Of a stretch of 64,000 bases of DNA, positions 35,983 through 46,065 are shown one piece after another. The translations under genes were made by a program, and so were the position numbers. Below the pieces are notes generated by a model. That model made no database searches. It was not told the origin of the DNA and saw nothing but the letters and a program-made list of their open reading frames with translations. Position 1 is the stretch's first letter. The number at the start of each line of letters is the position of its first letter. This DNA is from Thiosocius sp963759055 (GTDB lineage Bacteria > Pseudomonadota > Gammaproteobacteria > Chromatiales > Chromatiaceae): the NCBI GenBank assembly GCA_963759055.1, contig CAVWYD010000013.1:1-64000 (forward strand), in the 5' to 3' direction.

Positions 35983-38493
35983 AAATCCTGGGCTTACCTC
36001 CTTTATTGCTGCGTGCAGGCCTGCGCTACCAGCTGCGGCATCGCTGGCAGGCACTGCTTGCGCTGACCGGTATCGTAATGGGTGTCACCGTGGTGCTCGC
36101 GGTCGATCTCGCCAACGGGGCGGCCAAGGCGTCATTCGCCCTGTCATCCAAACAACTCCAGGGGACGGCGACCCACCGCATTGTCGGTACGGGGGGTGAA
36201 CTGCCGGATGCCGTTTACCGCCAGCTGTTCACCATACCGGGGCATCCGCCGATGGCCCCGGTGATCACCACCAGGGTCCGGGTAGATGGGCACAAGGGAC
36301 GGATGCGACTGATCGGACTCGATCTGTTCGCCGAGGGTGTATTTCGGGATCAGCTGCCGGGCCTGATCCAGAACAAGGCCTCGCTTGGGGACTGGCTGTC
36401 GCGACCCGGTTCAGCCGCACTCAGCGCTTCCGCAGCTGCGATGCTCAATGTCTTGCCGGGCAGCCGGCTTGACCTGAACCACCAGGGCAGAGGTTATCCG
36501 CTGCAAGTCCATGCAGTCAGTGACGACGACAGCCTTGGCAGCCGCAATCTGATCGTCGTCGATATTGCCACTGCACAGCTTGTCGCAGGCATGCAGGGAA
36601 GGCTGAGCCATATCGATGTCATCCTGAACGACGAGAGCAAGCCCTGGATGCAGCGCCATATGCCTTCGTCGGTGCGCCTTGTTGACGTCGCGGAGCAGGC
36701 GCGCAATGTTGTCGGCCTGTCCGAGTCGTTCGAACTCAACCTCACCGCCATGAGCCTGCTGGCACTGATGGTCGGCATGTTTCTGATCTTCAACGCGATC
36801 AGTTTTTCGATCGTGCAGCGCCGCAACCTGCTCGGTCGGCTGCGCGCGCTGGGGGTGCGTGAAAGAGAACTGACCAGACTGGTGCTGGTCGAAGCAATGA
36901 TCCTCGCTGCGGCGGGTACCTTGATCGGAACGATCCTGGGCTACTGGCTCGGCCGCGGACTGACACAGATCGTGGCGGCAACGGTGAGCGAGTTTTATTA
37001 TGATGCGACGGCCGATGCGATGACCCTGAGCTGGCCCTCTATCATCAAGGCCTGGGGGTTGGGCATGGCCGGCACGCTGACTGCCGCCTGGCTGCCTGCA
37101 CGCCAGGCGGGAAAGACCCCGCCGCTTACCACGCTGTCGCGCGCCGACCTGGAGAAGTCTACGCGCGCGCGACTGCCCTGGCTGGCTGGCCTGGGTGTCC
37201 TGCTGCTGTTGCTCGGCTTTACGGTCGCCCTGGCCTTCCCTGGCGGCGTATCTGCCGGCTTCGCGGGCCTGTTCATTCTGCTGCTGGGTGCCGCGCTCAC
37301 GACTCCCATCATGCTGCGGCTGACACACCGCCTGCTCAGCCAGATCCGCTTGCGCGGTATCTGGCAGATTGCGATCCGCGATCTCGATCGTCACCTGTCG
37401 CGTTTGAGCACGGCAGCCGCCGCGCTGATGATCGCACTTGCGGCCAGTGTTGGTGTTGCCGTGATGGTCGACAGCATGCGTGGCGCGGTCAGCGACTGGT
37501 TGCAGGACCTGTTGACCGCCGACCTGTACATCGCCTCAGAGGGGTTTCAGGACGGCGCAACGCTGCCAGACGCGGTGACTGAGCAGGCGCCAGGGATCGA
37601 GCAGGTCGGCAGCTTCAGCAACTATCGCAAACGCACCCTGGAAACGGATGACGGTCGCATCATCCTCGTCGCGGCGCGCCTCGCGACGCGATCCCGGCAG
37701 GGATTCCATTTCGTTGCTACAGACCGTAACAACCCTTGGGCTGGCTTTGACGGAGGCGAGCTGCTGATCTCCGAGCCCCTGGCCTACCGACTAAAGCTGG
37801 AGCCCGGGCGACACACTGTCGCTACCGACGTCCGGCGGCGAGACGCAATTCCGCATCGCTGCCGTGTTTCGTGATTTCGCCAGCGAACACGGGCGCATAT
37901 TCATCGAGCGGCAACACTATCTGCGTCACTGGCGCGACAAGCGGGTTGACACTCTTGCGCTTTTCGCCGGAGGGGCCAGTGCCGCCGAATTGATGCACGC
38001 AGCACAGGACCAATTGTCGGACAAATACGAACTCGTGTTCACCGCCGCAGGTGAGATTTATGACGAATCCATGGCCGTGTTCGAGCAAACCTTTCGTATC
38101 ACCGAGGTACTTCGGCTGCTATCTGTGCTGGTCGCCTTCATCGGTGTGCTGAGCGCCCTGATGGCACTGCAGCTGGAACGGCGCAAGGAATACGCCATTC
38201 TGCGTGCGCTGGGATTGACCCGATGGCAGATCAGCCAGCTGATCGTCATCGAATCGCTGGCGCTCGGACTGCTCTCGGCATTGCTCGCGCTGCCCACCGG
38301 GCTGGCGATGGCCTGGGTATTGACCGCCGCCATTCAACTGCGTGCGTTCGGGTGGAGCATGCCTTTTCTGGTCAGCGGCTCACCGTTGCTGCTGACCCTG
38401 GCGGTCGGGCTGCTGTCAGCCCTGCTGGCGAGCCTTTATCCGGCCTGGCGATCCGCAAGCCACGACCCGGCACCGCAGTTGAGAGAGGATTGA
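35979..38493 (+). pseudogene. FtsX-like ABC permease with one-base frameshift
   Basis: MacB/FtsX-type permease, about 838 residues if intact, made of two FtsX modules with large periplasmic domains (first hydrophobic helix near residue 25, later helices around 250-340 and at the C-terminus). The frame from 35979 runs in phase to about 37805 and then diverges to a stop at 37874. The second half, starting in frame at 37807 (GDTLSLPTSG), reads on to 38493. One extra G in the GGG run at 37806-37808 explains it. It could be a real inactivation or a sequencing error. Confidence 0.75.
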
Positions 38494-38495
38494 GC

Positions 38496-39614
38496 ATGCT
38501 GCGTATTATCGTGGTAGCCATGCTTTCATGCCTCGCCGCCTGCGACCGGCCTGGGCCGGAAACGATACCGGGCGCAGCGTCGGTGCCTCTGAACAAGCAA
38601 ATGGGCTCCGAGCCCGCACAGGGATTCGCACGGGCGCTCGAACCGCGAGAGTTCGTCTTCCCGCAAGACCACGGCGCACACCCCGAGTACGCGACCGAAT
38701 GGTGGTATTTCACGGGCAACCTGTACGACGCAAACAAACGGCGGTTCGGATACCAGCTGACGTTGTTTCGCGTCGGCCTCGAACCCGGCCGTCCGGCGGA
38801 TGATTCCGACTGGCGTGCCAATCAACTCTACATGGGTCACCTCGCAATCAGCGACATCGAAAAACGGCAGCACCATAGCAGCGAGCGTTTCAGTCGGGCC
38901 GCGGCCGGACTTGCCGGGGCGAAGGACCAGCCACTCATGGTCTGGCTCGGACCCTGGTCGATCCGTGGCAGCGAGGCTGACCTGTTTCCACTCGAACTCG
39001 AAGCCTCCACATCCGGGATGGACATAACGCTGTCCCTGCAGGCCGGCACGAAGGAAATGGTCCTGCAAGGCGAGCGGGGGCTGTCAAGAAAGGGGGCAGA
39101 ACCGGGGAATGCCTCTTACTATTACTCCTATACGCGTCTCCCGACCCGGGGGGAGATCCGGATCGGCAAACAGCGCTTCGCGGTCGCGGGTAATTCCTGG
39201 TTCGACCGCGAGTGGTCGAGTTCGGCGCTGGCCGCCAATCAGGCAGGCTGGGACTGGTTCGCACTGCAGCTCGATAACGGGAGTGACCTGATGTTCTACC
39301 GTATGCGTGACCAGCAAGGTCGGGCACAGAGATTCAGCAGTGGCGTCCTCATCAAACCGGATGGCGGCGTGACATCCCTTTCAGCGGAAAAAGTCGAGCT
39401 GCGCCCGGCCAGATTCTGGACATCAGATCAGGGGATCCGCTATCCGGTCGCATGGCGCATGAAGGTACCCGACCACGAACTCGATCTCCTGATCGAGCCG
39501 GCGTTCGATGACCAGGAAATGCCGCTGACGGTCACATACTGGGAAGGTGCCGTAGACATAAGCGGGAGCCAACGCGGTGTCGGATACCTCGAGTTGAGCG
39601 GTTATTCGCCGTGA
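38496..39614 (+). CDS. AttH-like lipoprotein (CrtC/AttH lipocalin-like fold)
   Basis: 372 residues beginning MLRIIVVAMLSCLAAC, a lipoprotein signal with lipobox LAAC and Asp at +2, which would favour inner-membrane retention. The rest (DHGAHPEYATEWWYFTGNLYD, RTFxxTLFRVGLEP-like, YYYSYTRLPTRG, VAGNSWFDREWSSS) matches the AttH/carotenoid 1,2-hydratase-like two-domain lipocalin family of predicted secreted hydrolases. In Agrobacterium AttEFGH the ABC components precede it, as here. The substrate is unknown. Confidence 0.85.
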   Translation: MLRIIVVAMLSCLAACDRPGPETIPGAASVPLNKQMGSEPAQGFARALEPREFVFPQDHGAHPEYATEWWYFTGNLYDANKRRFGYQLTLFRVGLEPGRPADDSDWRANQLYMGHLAISDIEKRQHHSSERFSRAAAGLAGAKDQPLMVWLGPWSIRGSEADLFPLELEASTSGMDITLSLQAGTKEMVLQGERGLSRKGAEPGNASYYYSYTRLPTRGEIRIGKQRFAVAGNSWFDREWSSSALAANQAGWDWFALQLDNGSDLMFYRMRDQQGRAQRFSSGVLIKPDGGVTSLSAEKVELRPARFWTSDQGIRYPVAWRMKVPDHELDLLIEPAFDDQEMPLTVTYWEGAVDISGSQRGVGYLELSGYSP

Positions 39615-39657
39615 GATCCGAGACGAATCGAAGCCCCACGCCGATCATGATCCATGC

Positions 39658-40551
39658 TCATTCCGTGTCGTCGGCGACCACGGCGGCAACCCCCGTAGGA
39701 CGATTGGTCAACCAGAGGCCCAACAAGACCAGCATACCGCCCAGCAGCAGCGACCGGGTCACCGGCTCGTCCAGTAGCCAGGCACCCAGGCAGACACCGC
39801 TGACGGGCACGATATTGATGAACTGGCCGGCCCGCGCCGCCCCCAGGGTGTGTACGCCCTTATAAAACCAGACGAACGCCAGCACCGTACCGAACACGGC
39901 AAGATACCCGACATAGAGCCAAACCTCGGGGTTCGCCAGCACAGCCGCATCGATGCCGCCCTGACCGAACATCACAACGGCGAGCAACAGGGTGCCGACC
40001 ACACTGGAATAGCAGACAGCCAGCAGGGGTGACATCCCGTGAAGGACACCTTTGCCAACGAGGGTGTAAGCCACCCAACTGATGACGCAGCCCAGCAGCA
40101 ACCACTCGCCGGCCCCGACTCCCCCGGTCAACAAACCCAATATATCGCCGCGCCCGATGACCACCATCGCACCGACCACTGACAACACGATCCCTGCCAC
40201 CCGCACCGATCCAAGGTGCTCCCGAAACAGCCAGCTTGATGCCAACGCAATCAGTACCGGGTTCGCGGCGATGATCAGCGAGGCGCGCCCCGCTTCGACC
40301 GATTGCAGGCCGGCGAAGAACAGCAGGTTATAGGCGAAAACGCCGGTCGCCCCCAACACACCCACCGCGAACAACTGACGTGCAGTGACCCTCGGAAACC
40401 GCCGCAGTCTCCAGTAAAGCCAGCCCAACAGAAGGATCGAGGCCAGAAGAAACCGCAAGAATGCGGAGGCATACGGATCCAGCAGCGGAGCCAGCTGGCG
40501 CCCGGCCACAAAGGTGCCGCCCCAGAACACGGCTGCCATGACGAGATACAT
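39658..40551 (-). CDS. EamA/DMT-family membrane transporter
   Basis: About 297 residues with ten hydrophobic helices in two EamA halves: AAVFWGGTFVAGRQL at the start of each-type motif, GATGVFAYNLLFFAGLQ, ASLIIAANPVLIALASSWLFREHLG in the first half and a second set ending MLVLLGLWLTNRP. Members export amino acids, nucleosides or drugs; the substrate cannot be assigned. The ATG at 40551 is preferred over the TTG at 40572. Head-to-head with the Nudix gene. Confidence 0.85.
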   Translation of the reverse strand: MYLVMAAVFWGGTFVAGRQLAPLLDPYASAFLRFLLASILLLGWLYWRLRRFPRVTARQLFAVGVLGATGVFAYNLLFFAGLQSVEAGRASLIIAANPVLIALASSWLFREHLGSVRVAGIVLSVVGAMVVIGRGDILGLLTGGVGAGEWLLLGCVISWVAYTLVGKGVLHGMSPLLAVCYSSVVGTLLLAVVMFGQGGIDAAVLANPEVWLYVGYLAVFGTVLAFVWFYKGVHTLGAARAGQFINIVPVSGVCLGAWLLDEPVTRSLLLGGMLVLLGLWLTNRPTGVAAVVADDTE

Positions 40552-40719
40552 GTAGGTGCTGAAAGGAATCAAACCGGACCTTCAGTAAATCAGAAATCAG
40601 GCAAACGAGCGCTGCTCCCGTCGATACTTCATAAACCCGGGCGGGCACGACGCATGAAAAAATCGAACAGACGCTGTCCTATAATGCCTACCCGGGGTCA
40701 AAAAGGTCAGCCTGAGTTC

Positions 40720-41316
40720 ATGTCAGTTCCCGAAATGGCGCCACCCGCCCAGAAGACGGGTGCCGGCGTGATCCCCTTTGCCGTAACCGACAACAAAGTC
40801 CACTTTCTTTTCCAGTTAACCTTCAGCGGGAGGAAAGCTGGTTATCTTGTTGATTTTGGTGGAGGTTTAGGGCCTGGCGAAGATTACCGCAAGGCCGCTA
40901 CACGCGAGTTCGTGGAAGAAACGGAAACGATGTACTTCTCTGACGATATCTCGCAGGCCTGCAGGAATGCCGACATGGTTGAAAAGCAGATTCCGATTGT
41001 TGCAGAACTGTTTGAAAAGACGCTGTCGGCCAGCCCGGACTGGTGGTGCAGGCGCATACCCGGAGACCCGCTCCGGCCCAAACGATGGAAGACCTTTTTC
41101 ATCGAATTCCCGCACCGGGATATCGCGCTTCTGAACCGGGAGTGGGAATCCGACAACAGCGGTCGATTCAAAAAGCGAAGGGAACTGGTCTGGATCTCAG
41201 CAAGTGAGCTGCTCGCTATCTATGAGCACAACCCGGACCGGTTGTGGACGCGGGTCCGGCAGCTGGAAAATGCCCCTGAGATCGTGGAGGCCATTCGTCG
41301 AGACAAAGAGACCTGA
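40720..41316 (+). CDS. Nudix hydrolase
   Basis: 198 residues from the ATG at 40720 (40684 and 40735 are alternatives). The Nudix box reads GGLGPGEDYRKAATREFVEETE near residue 55, i.e. Gx5Ex7REUxEE, with Glu/Thr where the usual Gly-hydrophobic pair stands. The fold would hydrolyse a nucleoside diphosphate linked to another group; the long insert (DWWCRRIPGDPLRPKRWKTFFIEFP) is not diagnostic of a subfamily. The C-terminus is basic. It ends convergently with the haloacid dehalogenase gene. Confidence 0.75.
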   Translation: MSVPEMAPPAQKTGAGVIPFAVTDNKVHFLFQLTFSGRKAGYLVDFGGGLGPGEDYRKAATREFVEETETMYFSDDISQACRNADMVEKQIPIVAELFEKTLSASPDWWCRRIPGDPLRPKRWKTFFIEFPHRDIALLNREWESDNSGRFKKRRELVWISASELLAIYEHNPDRLWTRVRQLENAPEIVEAIRRDKET

Positions 41317-41380
41317 GCTTCAGAGCGATGGTTCATCCTTTCAGCGGATTTGTTTTCAGCCACACGAATCTTGCCCAGTT

Positions 41381-42067
41381 TCAAATCGACTCTTTGTATT
41401 GAGAAATCCGCTCGCCCAGATCGTAAAGGTTGTCGACCGTGATACTCGGTTCGATCTCCCAGGGGTCGAAAACGGCATCGGGAGACCGCTGCAGCCATGC
41501 CGCACGCATCCCTGCAGAAACCGCACCGATCACGTCGAAGGGGTTGCTCGAAATCAACCAGGCGTCTGTACCGGCTGTACCAGTCCTGCTGAGAAAATGG
41601 TTGTATACGGCCGGGTCTGGTTTGAACGAAGAGATGTCATCGACACTGACGATATCCACAAAAAGGTCGCGGATCTGGGCTGTATCAAGCAATGAAGCGA
41701 CGGCAGCCTCGGTACCGTTGGAGAAAGCGTAAAGCCGAAAACCGTATTCGCGCAGCTTGGTCAGCCCGTCCCTGACATCGGCAAATGCGGGCAACCTTTT
41801 GTACCTGCCGATCAAATCCTGTATCTGCTTCTCGTCGAACTCGACCCCAAAAGATGTGCGAGTGAACTGCAGCGCCTGAAGCGTGCACACGCCGAAATCA
41901 ACGTATTCCTCCATCAACCCTCTGCGAAACGCATACTCAAGTTGCTTGTCGCGCCAGGCCTGTGAAAATGCCTCTGCCCTGTCACCCACCAGGTCGCGCA
42001 GAACCGGCACCAGACCATGCGTATCGATCAGGGTGCCGTAGACATCAAATCCAAGGGTGACAGCCAT
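41381..42067 (-). CDS. haloacid dehalogenase type II-like protein
   Basis: 228 residues of the L-2-haloacid dehalogenase branch of the HAD superfamily. Catalytic Asp in LGFDVYGTLIDTHG (residue 9), Ser/Thr motif II YAFSNGTEAAV, Lys motif FKPDPAVYNHFL and motif IV LISSNPFDVIGAVSAGMRAAW are all visible. It could hydrolyse 2-haloalkanoates or simply act on a phosphorylated metabolite. Start: ATG at 42067 with GGAG 7 nt upstream. It lies just downstream of frdD. Confidence 0.82.
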   Translation of the reverse strand: MAVTLGFDVYGTLIDTHGLVPVLRDLVGDRAEAFSQAWRDKQLEYAFRRGLMEEYVDFGVCTLQALQFTRTSFGVEFDEKQIQDLIGRYKRLPAFADVRDGLTKLREYGFRLYAFSNGTEAAVASLLDTAQIRDLFVDIVSVDDISSFKPDPAVYNHFLSRTGTAGTDAWLISSNPFDVIGAVSAGMRAAWLQRSPDAVFDPWEIEPSITVDNLYDLGERISQYKESI

Positions 42068-42111
42068 ACTGTGTCTCCTGCACAACGGGTGGCATCAAAC
42101 AGCGCGGGAGC

Positions 42112-42453
42112 CTAGATCTGCAGCAGGTAGTAGGCGGTGAGTAAGGTACCGAGTAGCGCCACGCCGTAACCAATCGCGGCCACTGCGCCGTCGGCACGCA
42201 GACCCAGACCATGCAGTGCCGTTCGCAGACGGTGGGCGGCATGCCAGAGTGCAAGGGCAACTGTGCCAAACGCCGCGATCTTGACCAACCAGCTTGAAAG
42301 CAATCGCTGCATCTGCTCGAAACCCATTATCTCGGGCGGGTTGCCGTGCGCTGCAAGCAGGACAATCAGCACCAGCACGGGAAATACGAACGCAGTCAGC
42401 GTGCCGCCAGCGGCGAACAGACTCCAGAAAAAGGCTTTGTTGACCTTGACCAT
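42112..42453 (-). CDS. frdD: fumarate reductase subunit D (membrane anchor)
   Basis: 113 residues with three hydrophobic helices. The start MVKVNKAFFWSLFAAGG resembles E. coli FrdD (FWGLFGAGG) and E. coli FrdD has about 119 residues. No conserved His heme ligands are seen, as in heme-free quinol:fumarate reductase. It pairs with FrdC to bind quinone and anchor FrdAB. ATG at 42453 lies 1 nt after the frdC stop. Confidence 0.85.
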   Translation of the reverse strand: MVKVNKAFFWSLFAAGGTLTAFVFPVLVLIVLLAAHGNPPEIMGFEQMQRLLSSWLVKIAAFGTVALALWHAAHRLRTALHGLGLRADGAVAAIGYGVALLGTLLTAYYLLQI

Positions 42454-42454
42454 A

Positions 42455-42838
42455 TCAAAACACCCCCGCAAGCAACAGGACTAGCAGTGACAGGACAATC
42501 CATATGACATAATGCGCGCCTGCGATGATACTCGCGGGCACGAACTCCTCTCCCCGCTGTATCGGCATGGCCTTTGGCGTCACGCTGAACCAGGCGATAG
42601 CGTGATAGAACATCACGACTGTGCTCACCCAGAGCAGCACCACCATCACGGGACTCCCGAGGCTGTCCAGGAATGCCTGATAAGCGTCAGGACCATCGGC
42701 CACTGCGCTGATGCCCCAAAGCAGGATCAGCGCAAACATTCCAACAAAAATGCTGGTGAGCTCTTGCAGCATATGGACGGTATAGCTCCGTCGTGCCAGA
42801 TACCAGCTTGTCTTGGAGACGGGTCGGACATAAGCCAT
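42455..42838 (-). CDS. frdC: fumarate reductase subunit C (membrane anchor)
   Basis: 127 residues with three transmembrane helices. RPVSKTSWYLARRSYTVHML and HAIAWFSVTPKAMPI correspond to E. coli FrdC motifs (the latter to HTKTWFELAPKA). It forms the quinone site with FrdD. The ATG complementary to 42836-42838 starts at MAYVRP, two codons before which the frdB stop lies, so the four genes are translationally coupled. Confidence 0.88.
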   Translation of the reverse strand: MAYVRPVSKTSWYLARRSYTVHMLQELTSIFVGMFALILLWGISAVADGPDAYQAFLDSLGSPVMVVLLWVSTVVMFYHAIAWFSVTPKAMPIQRGEEFVPASIIAGAHYVIWIVLSLLVLLLAGVF

Positions 42839-42840
42839 CG

Positions 42841-43584
42841 TTATTTCCCTCCCATACCGATGAGTCCCTTGTACCACTGGACCGTGGTGGCGATCTTAAG
42901 CTGCTGCAATGCAGCTGCCGGATCCACGTGTTTCGGGCAGACTTCGGAGCACTCGCCCGCGAACGAGCAATCCCAGGCACCGACCGGAGTCGCCACCTCG
43001 TCGTGGCGCTCAGCGAGACCCTGGTCACGGGAGTCCTGATTGTATCGATGAGCCATGGTGAGCGCCGCGGGGCCAATGAATTCAGGTATCAATGCATACT
43101 GAGGGCAGGCGGCGTAGCAGCACAGGCAGTTGATACACAGCGTGAATTGCTTGTATTTCTTCAGCTCAGCCGGCGACTGCTTGTACTCCCCCTCTTCAAT
43201 CGGCTTCTCGTCTTTCCGGATAATGTATGGTTTGACGCGTTTGAGCTTGTCCATGAAGTCGTCCATGACCACCACCAGGTCACGTTCGATGGGGAAATTG
43301 GCCAGAGGCTCGATACGCGCCTTCTGGTTCGCATAGTTGCTTACCGGCGCCTTGCAGGCGAGTTTGGGCTCGCCATCAATCATCATGCCGCAACTCCCGC
43401 AGACGGCCATGTGGCAGGACCAGCGATAGCTGAGGGTGGTATCCAGATGATCTTTCACGTAGTTGATGGCGTCCAGCACCATCCAGTCATCCTGGCATGT
43501 CACCGCATAGGTCTCGAAATGGGGTTCCTTATCCTTTTCGGGATCGTAGCGGAGTATCTCGAGCTCTATCTGTATCTCGCTCAT
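42841..43584 (-). CDS. frdB: fumarate reductase/succinate dehydrogenase iron-sulfur subunit
   Basis: 247 residues. Ligands for [2Fe-2S] (SCHMAVCGSCGMMIDGEPKLAC), [4Fe-4S] (CINCLCCYAACP) and [3Fe-4S] (CSFAGECSEVCPKHVDP) are present in order. It passes electrons between the flavoprotein and the quinone site. The start codon overlaps the frdA stop (ATGA), indicating coupled translation. Confidence 0.95.
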   Translation of the reverse strand: MSEIQIELEILRYDPEKDKEPHFETYAVTCQDDWMVLDAINYVKDHLDTTLSYRWSCHMAVCGSCGMMIDGEPKLACKAPVSNYANQKARIEPLANFPIERDLVVVMDDFMDKLKRVKPYIIRKDEKPIEEGEYKQSPAELKKYKQFTLCINCLCCYAACPQYALIPEFIGPAALTMAHRYNQDSRDQGLAERHDEVATPVGAWDCSFAGECSEVCPKHVDPAAALQQLKIATTVQWYKGLIGMGGK

Positions 43585-45341
43585 TTGCCGTCCCCCGAGT
43601 AATCCCGAACGCCTGGTTGCGATCGGGTGATGACCACCTCGTGGTAGTCAATACGGGGAGCATCTTCACCCTGGTAGTAGGCGAGCGTATGCTTCAGATA
43701 ATTGTCGTCGTCGCGTGCCTCGTAATCCAGCCGCTGATGTGAGCCACGTGATTCCTTGCGGGCCAGAGCGCCTTCAGCCACCGTCTGCGCCAGCTCGAGC
43801 AGGTTGCCAAGCTCCAATGCCTGGAAAAGGTCCGTATTGAACACATTGCTTTTGTCGTGCAATTCAATGCCGCGGTAACGTTTGCGAAGAGCCCGGATCG
43901 TGTCACAGGCCTGCTGAAGGGTCTCCTCCGTGCGGTAGATACCGGCGCCATTCTCCAGTGAATCCGCCATCTCCTTGCGTATTCCTGCAATCGACTCGGT
44001 GCCGCCACTCCTCTGAACAAGCTCCCTTATCTTCGCCTCGACCTTGTCCGCCTGCGCCTGGATCTCCGCTTCATTCGCGGCCGATGAGACACCATGGGCG
44101 TATTGCACTGCATTTGCGGCGGCCCGTTTGCCGAATACCAGGAGCTCGGTAAGCGAATTTGACCCAAGACGATTGGCTCCGTTGAGACTGGCGCAGGCCG
44201 TCTCCCCTACGGCAAACAACCCCGGCATGGTGGTCTCTGCATCGATGTTGGTATGGATACCCCCCATCATGTAATGGACCACCGGACGAATCGGAACCGG
44301 GTCCGTAACAGGATCGACGCCGGCGTAGGTGATGGAAAGATCGCGCACCAGTGGCAAACGTTCATTTATGAGCTTCTCACCGAGATGAGTCATGTCGAGA
44401 TAGACGCTTTCTCCCCAGCGCGTGGGAATGGTGTTGCCCTTTTGCTGTTCGTGCCAGAAGGCCTGACTAAGACGATCGCGTGGCCCGAGCTCCATGGTCT
44501 TCAGAACAGTCTTACCAAGCGGGGTTTCGGGCCCCATGCCGTAATCCTGGAGATACCGATGGCCGTCTTTGTTGCGCAAAACCCCACCCTCGCCGCGACA
44601 GCCCTCCGTTAGCAGAATCCCCGTCGAGAGCAGGCCTGTCGGATGATACTGCACAAACTCCATGTCCTTGGTGGGAACACCCGCGCGGTAGGCCATGGCG
44701 GTGCCGTCGCCGGTCTTGATTGCGCCGTTGGTGCTGAATGGGAACATGCGCCCCGCACCGCCGGTCGCCATGACGACCGCTTTCGCATTGAACCGATACA
44801 GCTGGCCGCTCTTCATCTCCATGGCGACCACGCCCCGGCAGTGGCCATCTGAGACCAGCAGATCGATGGAAAAGAACTCGTCGAAACGTTTGATGCTCTC
44901 GTACTTGAGGGAGGTCTGAAAAAGGGTGTGCAGGATATGGAAGCCGCTCTTGTCTGCCGCGAACCAGGTGCGCTTCATCTTCATGCCTCCAAACGGACGC
45001 ACTGCCACAGATCCGTCCGGCTCTCTGCTCCACGGGCAACCCCAGTGATCCAGCTGCAGCAATTCCTTGGGGGCTTCGTTGACAAAGTATTCAACGACAT
45101 CCTGGTCGGACAACCAGTCACCGCCACCCACAGTGTCATTGAAATGCAGGTCGAGACTGTCATCCGGCTTAATGACCCCGGCAGCTCCGCCTTCCGCCGC
45201 ACAGGTATGGCTTCGCATGGGATACACTTTCGATATCAGCGCAACCTTCAATTCCGGGTTGCTCTCGGCAATGGCGATCGCGGTCCGCAGACCAGCCCCG
45301 CCCGCGCCAATGATCGCGATGTCAGTGTCAATCAGCTGCAC
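43581..45341 (-). CDS. frdA: fumarate reductase/succinate dehydrogenase flavoprotein
   Basis: 586 residues. FAD-binding GAGGAGLRTAIAIAE at the N-terminus, covalent-FAD His in RSHTCAAEGGAAGV, active-site HPTG (FVQYHPTGLLSTGIL), TEGCRGEGGVL, and the substrate-binding GETACASLNGANRLGSNSLTELLVFG region are all intact. Catalyses fumarate/succinate interconversion. The heme-free FrdC/FrdD anchors make the E. coli-like quinol:fumarate reductase type more likely, though the direction in vivo cannot be told from sequence. Confidence 0.95.
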   Translation of the reverse strand: MQLIDTDIAIIGAGGAGLRTAIAIAESNPELKVALISKVYPMRSHTCAAEGGAAGVIKPDDSLDLHFNDTVGGGDWLSDQDVVEYFVNEAPKELLQLDHWGCPWSREPDGSVAVRPFGGMKMKRTWFAADKSGFHILHTLFQTSLKYESIKRFDEFFSIDLLVSDGHCRGVVAMEMKSGQLYRFNAKAVVMATGGAGRMFPFSTNGAIKTGDGTAMAYRAGVPTKDMEFVQYHPTGLLSTGILLTEGCRGEGGVLRNKDGHRYLQDYGMGPETPLGKTVLKTMELGPRDRLSQAFWHEQQKGNTIPTRWGESVYLDMTHLGEKLINERLPLVRDLSITYAGVDPVTDPVPIRPVVHYMMGGIHTNIDAETTMPGLFAVGETACASLNGANRLGSNSLTELLVFGKRAAANAVQYAHGVSSAANEAEIQAQADKVEAKIRELVQRSGGTESIAGIRKEMADSLENGAGIYRTEETLQQACDTIRALRKRYRGIELHDKSNVFNTDLFQALELGNLLELAQTVAEGALARKESRGSHQRLDYEARDDDNYLKHTLAYYQGEDAPRIDYHEVVITRSQPGVRDYSGDGK

Positions 45342-46065
45342 ACTCTTCCCCTATTTAAATCGTCTAACAACGAAACCGCGGTGATGTATCGTCCGTGACT
45401 CCGACATGCTCCAGGAATTCTTGCGGGCGCTTGGACGTTTACGGCATCGCTTCTCGACAATGAAAGCGAACAGCGTTGAGCGCAGGCATTTTATGCCAGC
45501 TTAACGGGATGTCAGGAATCAGCCGATCCGATACTCGCGCTCAAAGTGTACTCCCTCACCCTTATCACGAAAACATTCGAAGACGGCTATCGCTTTGAGC
45601 CGCATCAACCAAAAGTAAAGGGATGAACAGGGATAACCGACATGAGCGCCCGACGATCATTCTCTTCTAATATTCTGTCGGACTTTAACGAAAACCCAGC
45701 AACGCTTTAGGCACGCTGGAAGAAAGCTCTCATGCGTTCCTGACCGGGTACGGCGCTGCCCACGGTAATCCACCTAACAGCCGCATAACCCCGACAACCA
45801 ATCCAGGGACGCAAATGAACACGCGGAAGATTGAAACTCACAAGTTACTTAAACCCGATCTTTTTAACAAGACTGGTTAAGCGGTCTCATTCGAGAGAAG
45901 ATTCGCTATCGAATCGGACCGCCTGTCGCAGATCAACAATTTGTCGCTCTCCCGGCTGATCGGCCCTATTGCACCATTGGCCCATGGTTTTTCCAGCGTT
46001 TACGGGGGGACCCCGGGGGCTGACGGACTAAGCGCTAATCAAAGCGTACAAAAGGAGATATACAG
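45342..46065. other. intergenic region, no gene recognised
   Basis: 724 bp between frdA (minus) and phosphoribulokinase (plus). It must hold both promoters. A 21-codon frame from 45815 to 45880 (MNTRKIETHKLLKPDLFNKTG) has AGGGA 5 nt before its ATG and might be a leader peptide, but there is no attenuator structure I can see. No tRNA, repeat or other feature recognised. Confidence 0.45.

Noticed and set aside
45815..45880. 21-codon frame before phosphoribulokinase as a leader peptide gene
   Set aside because: An RBS-like AGGGA is present, but there is no attenuator hairpin or conserved pattern, so it is kept only as a comment.
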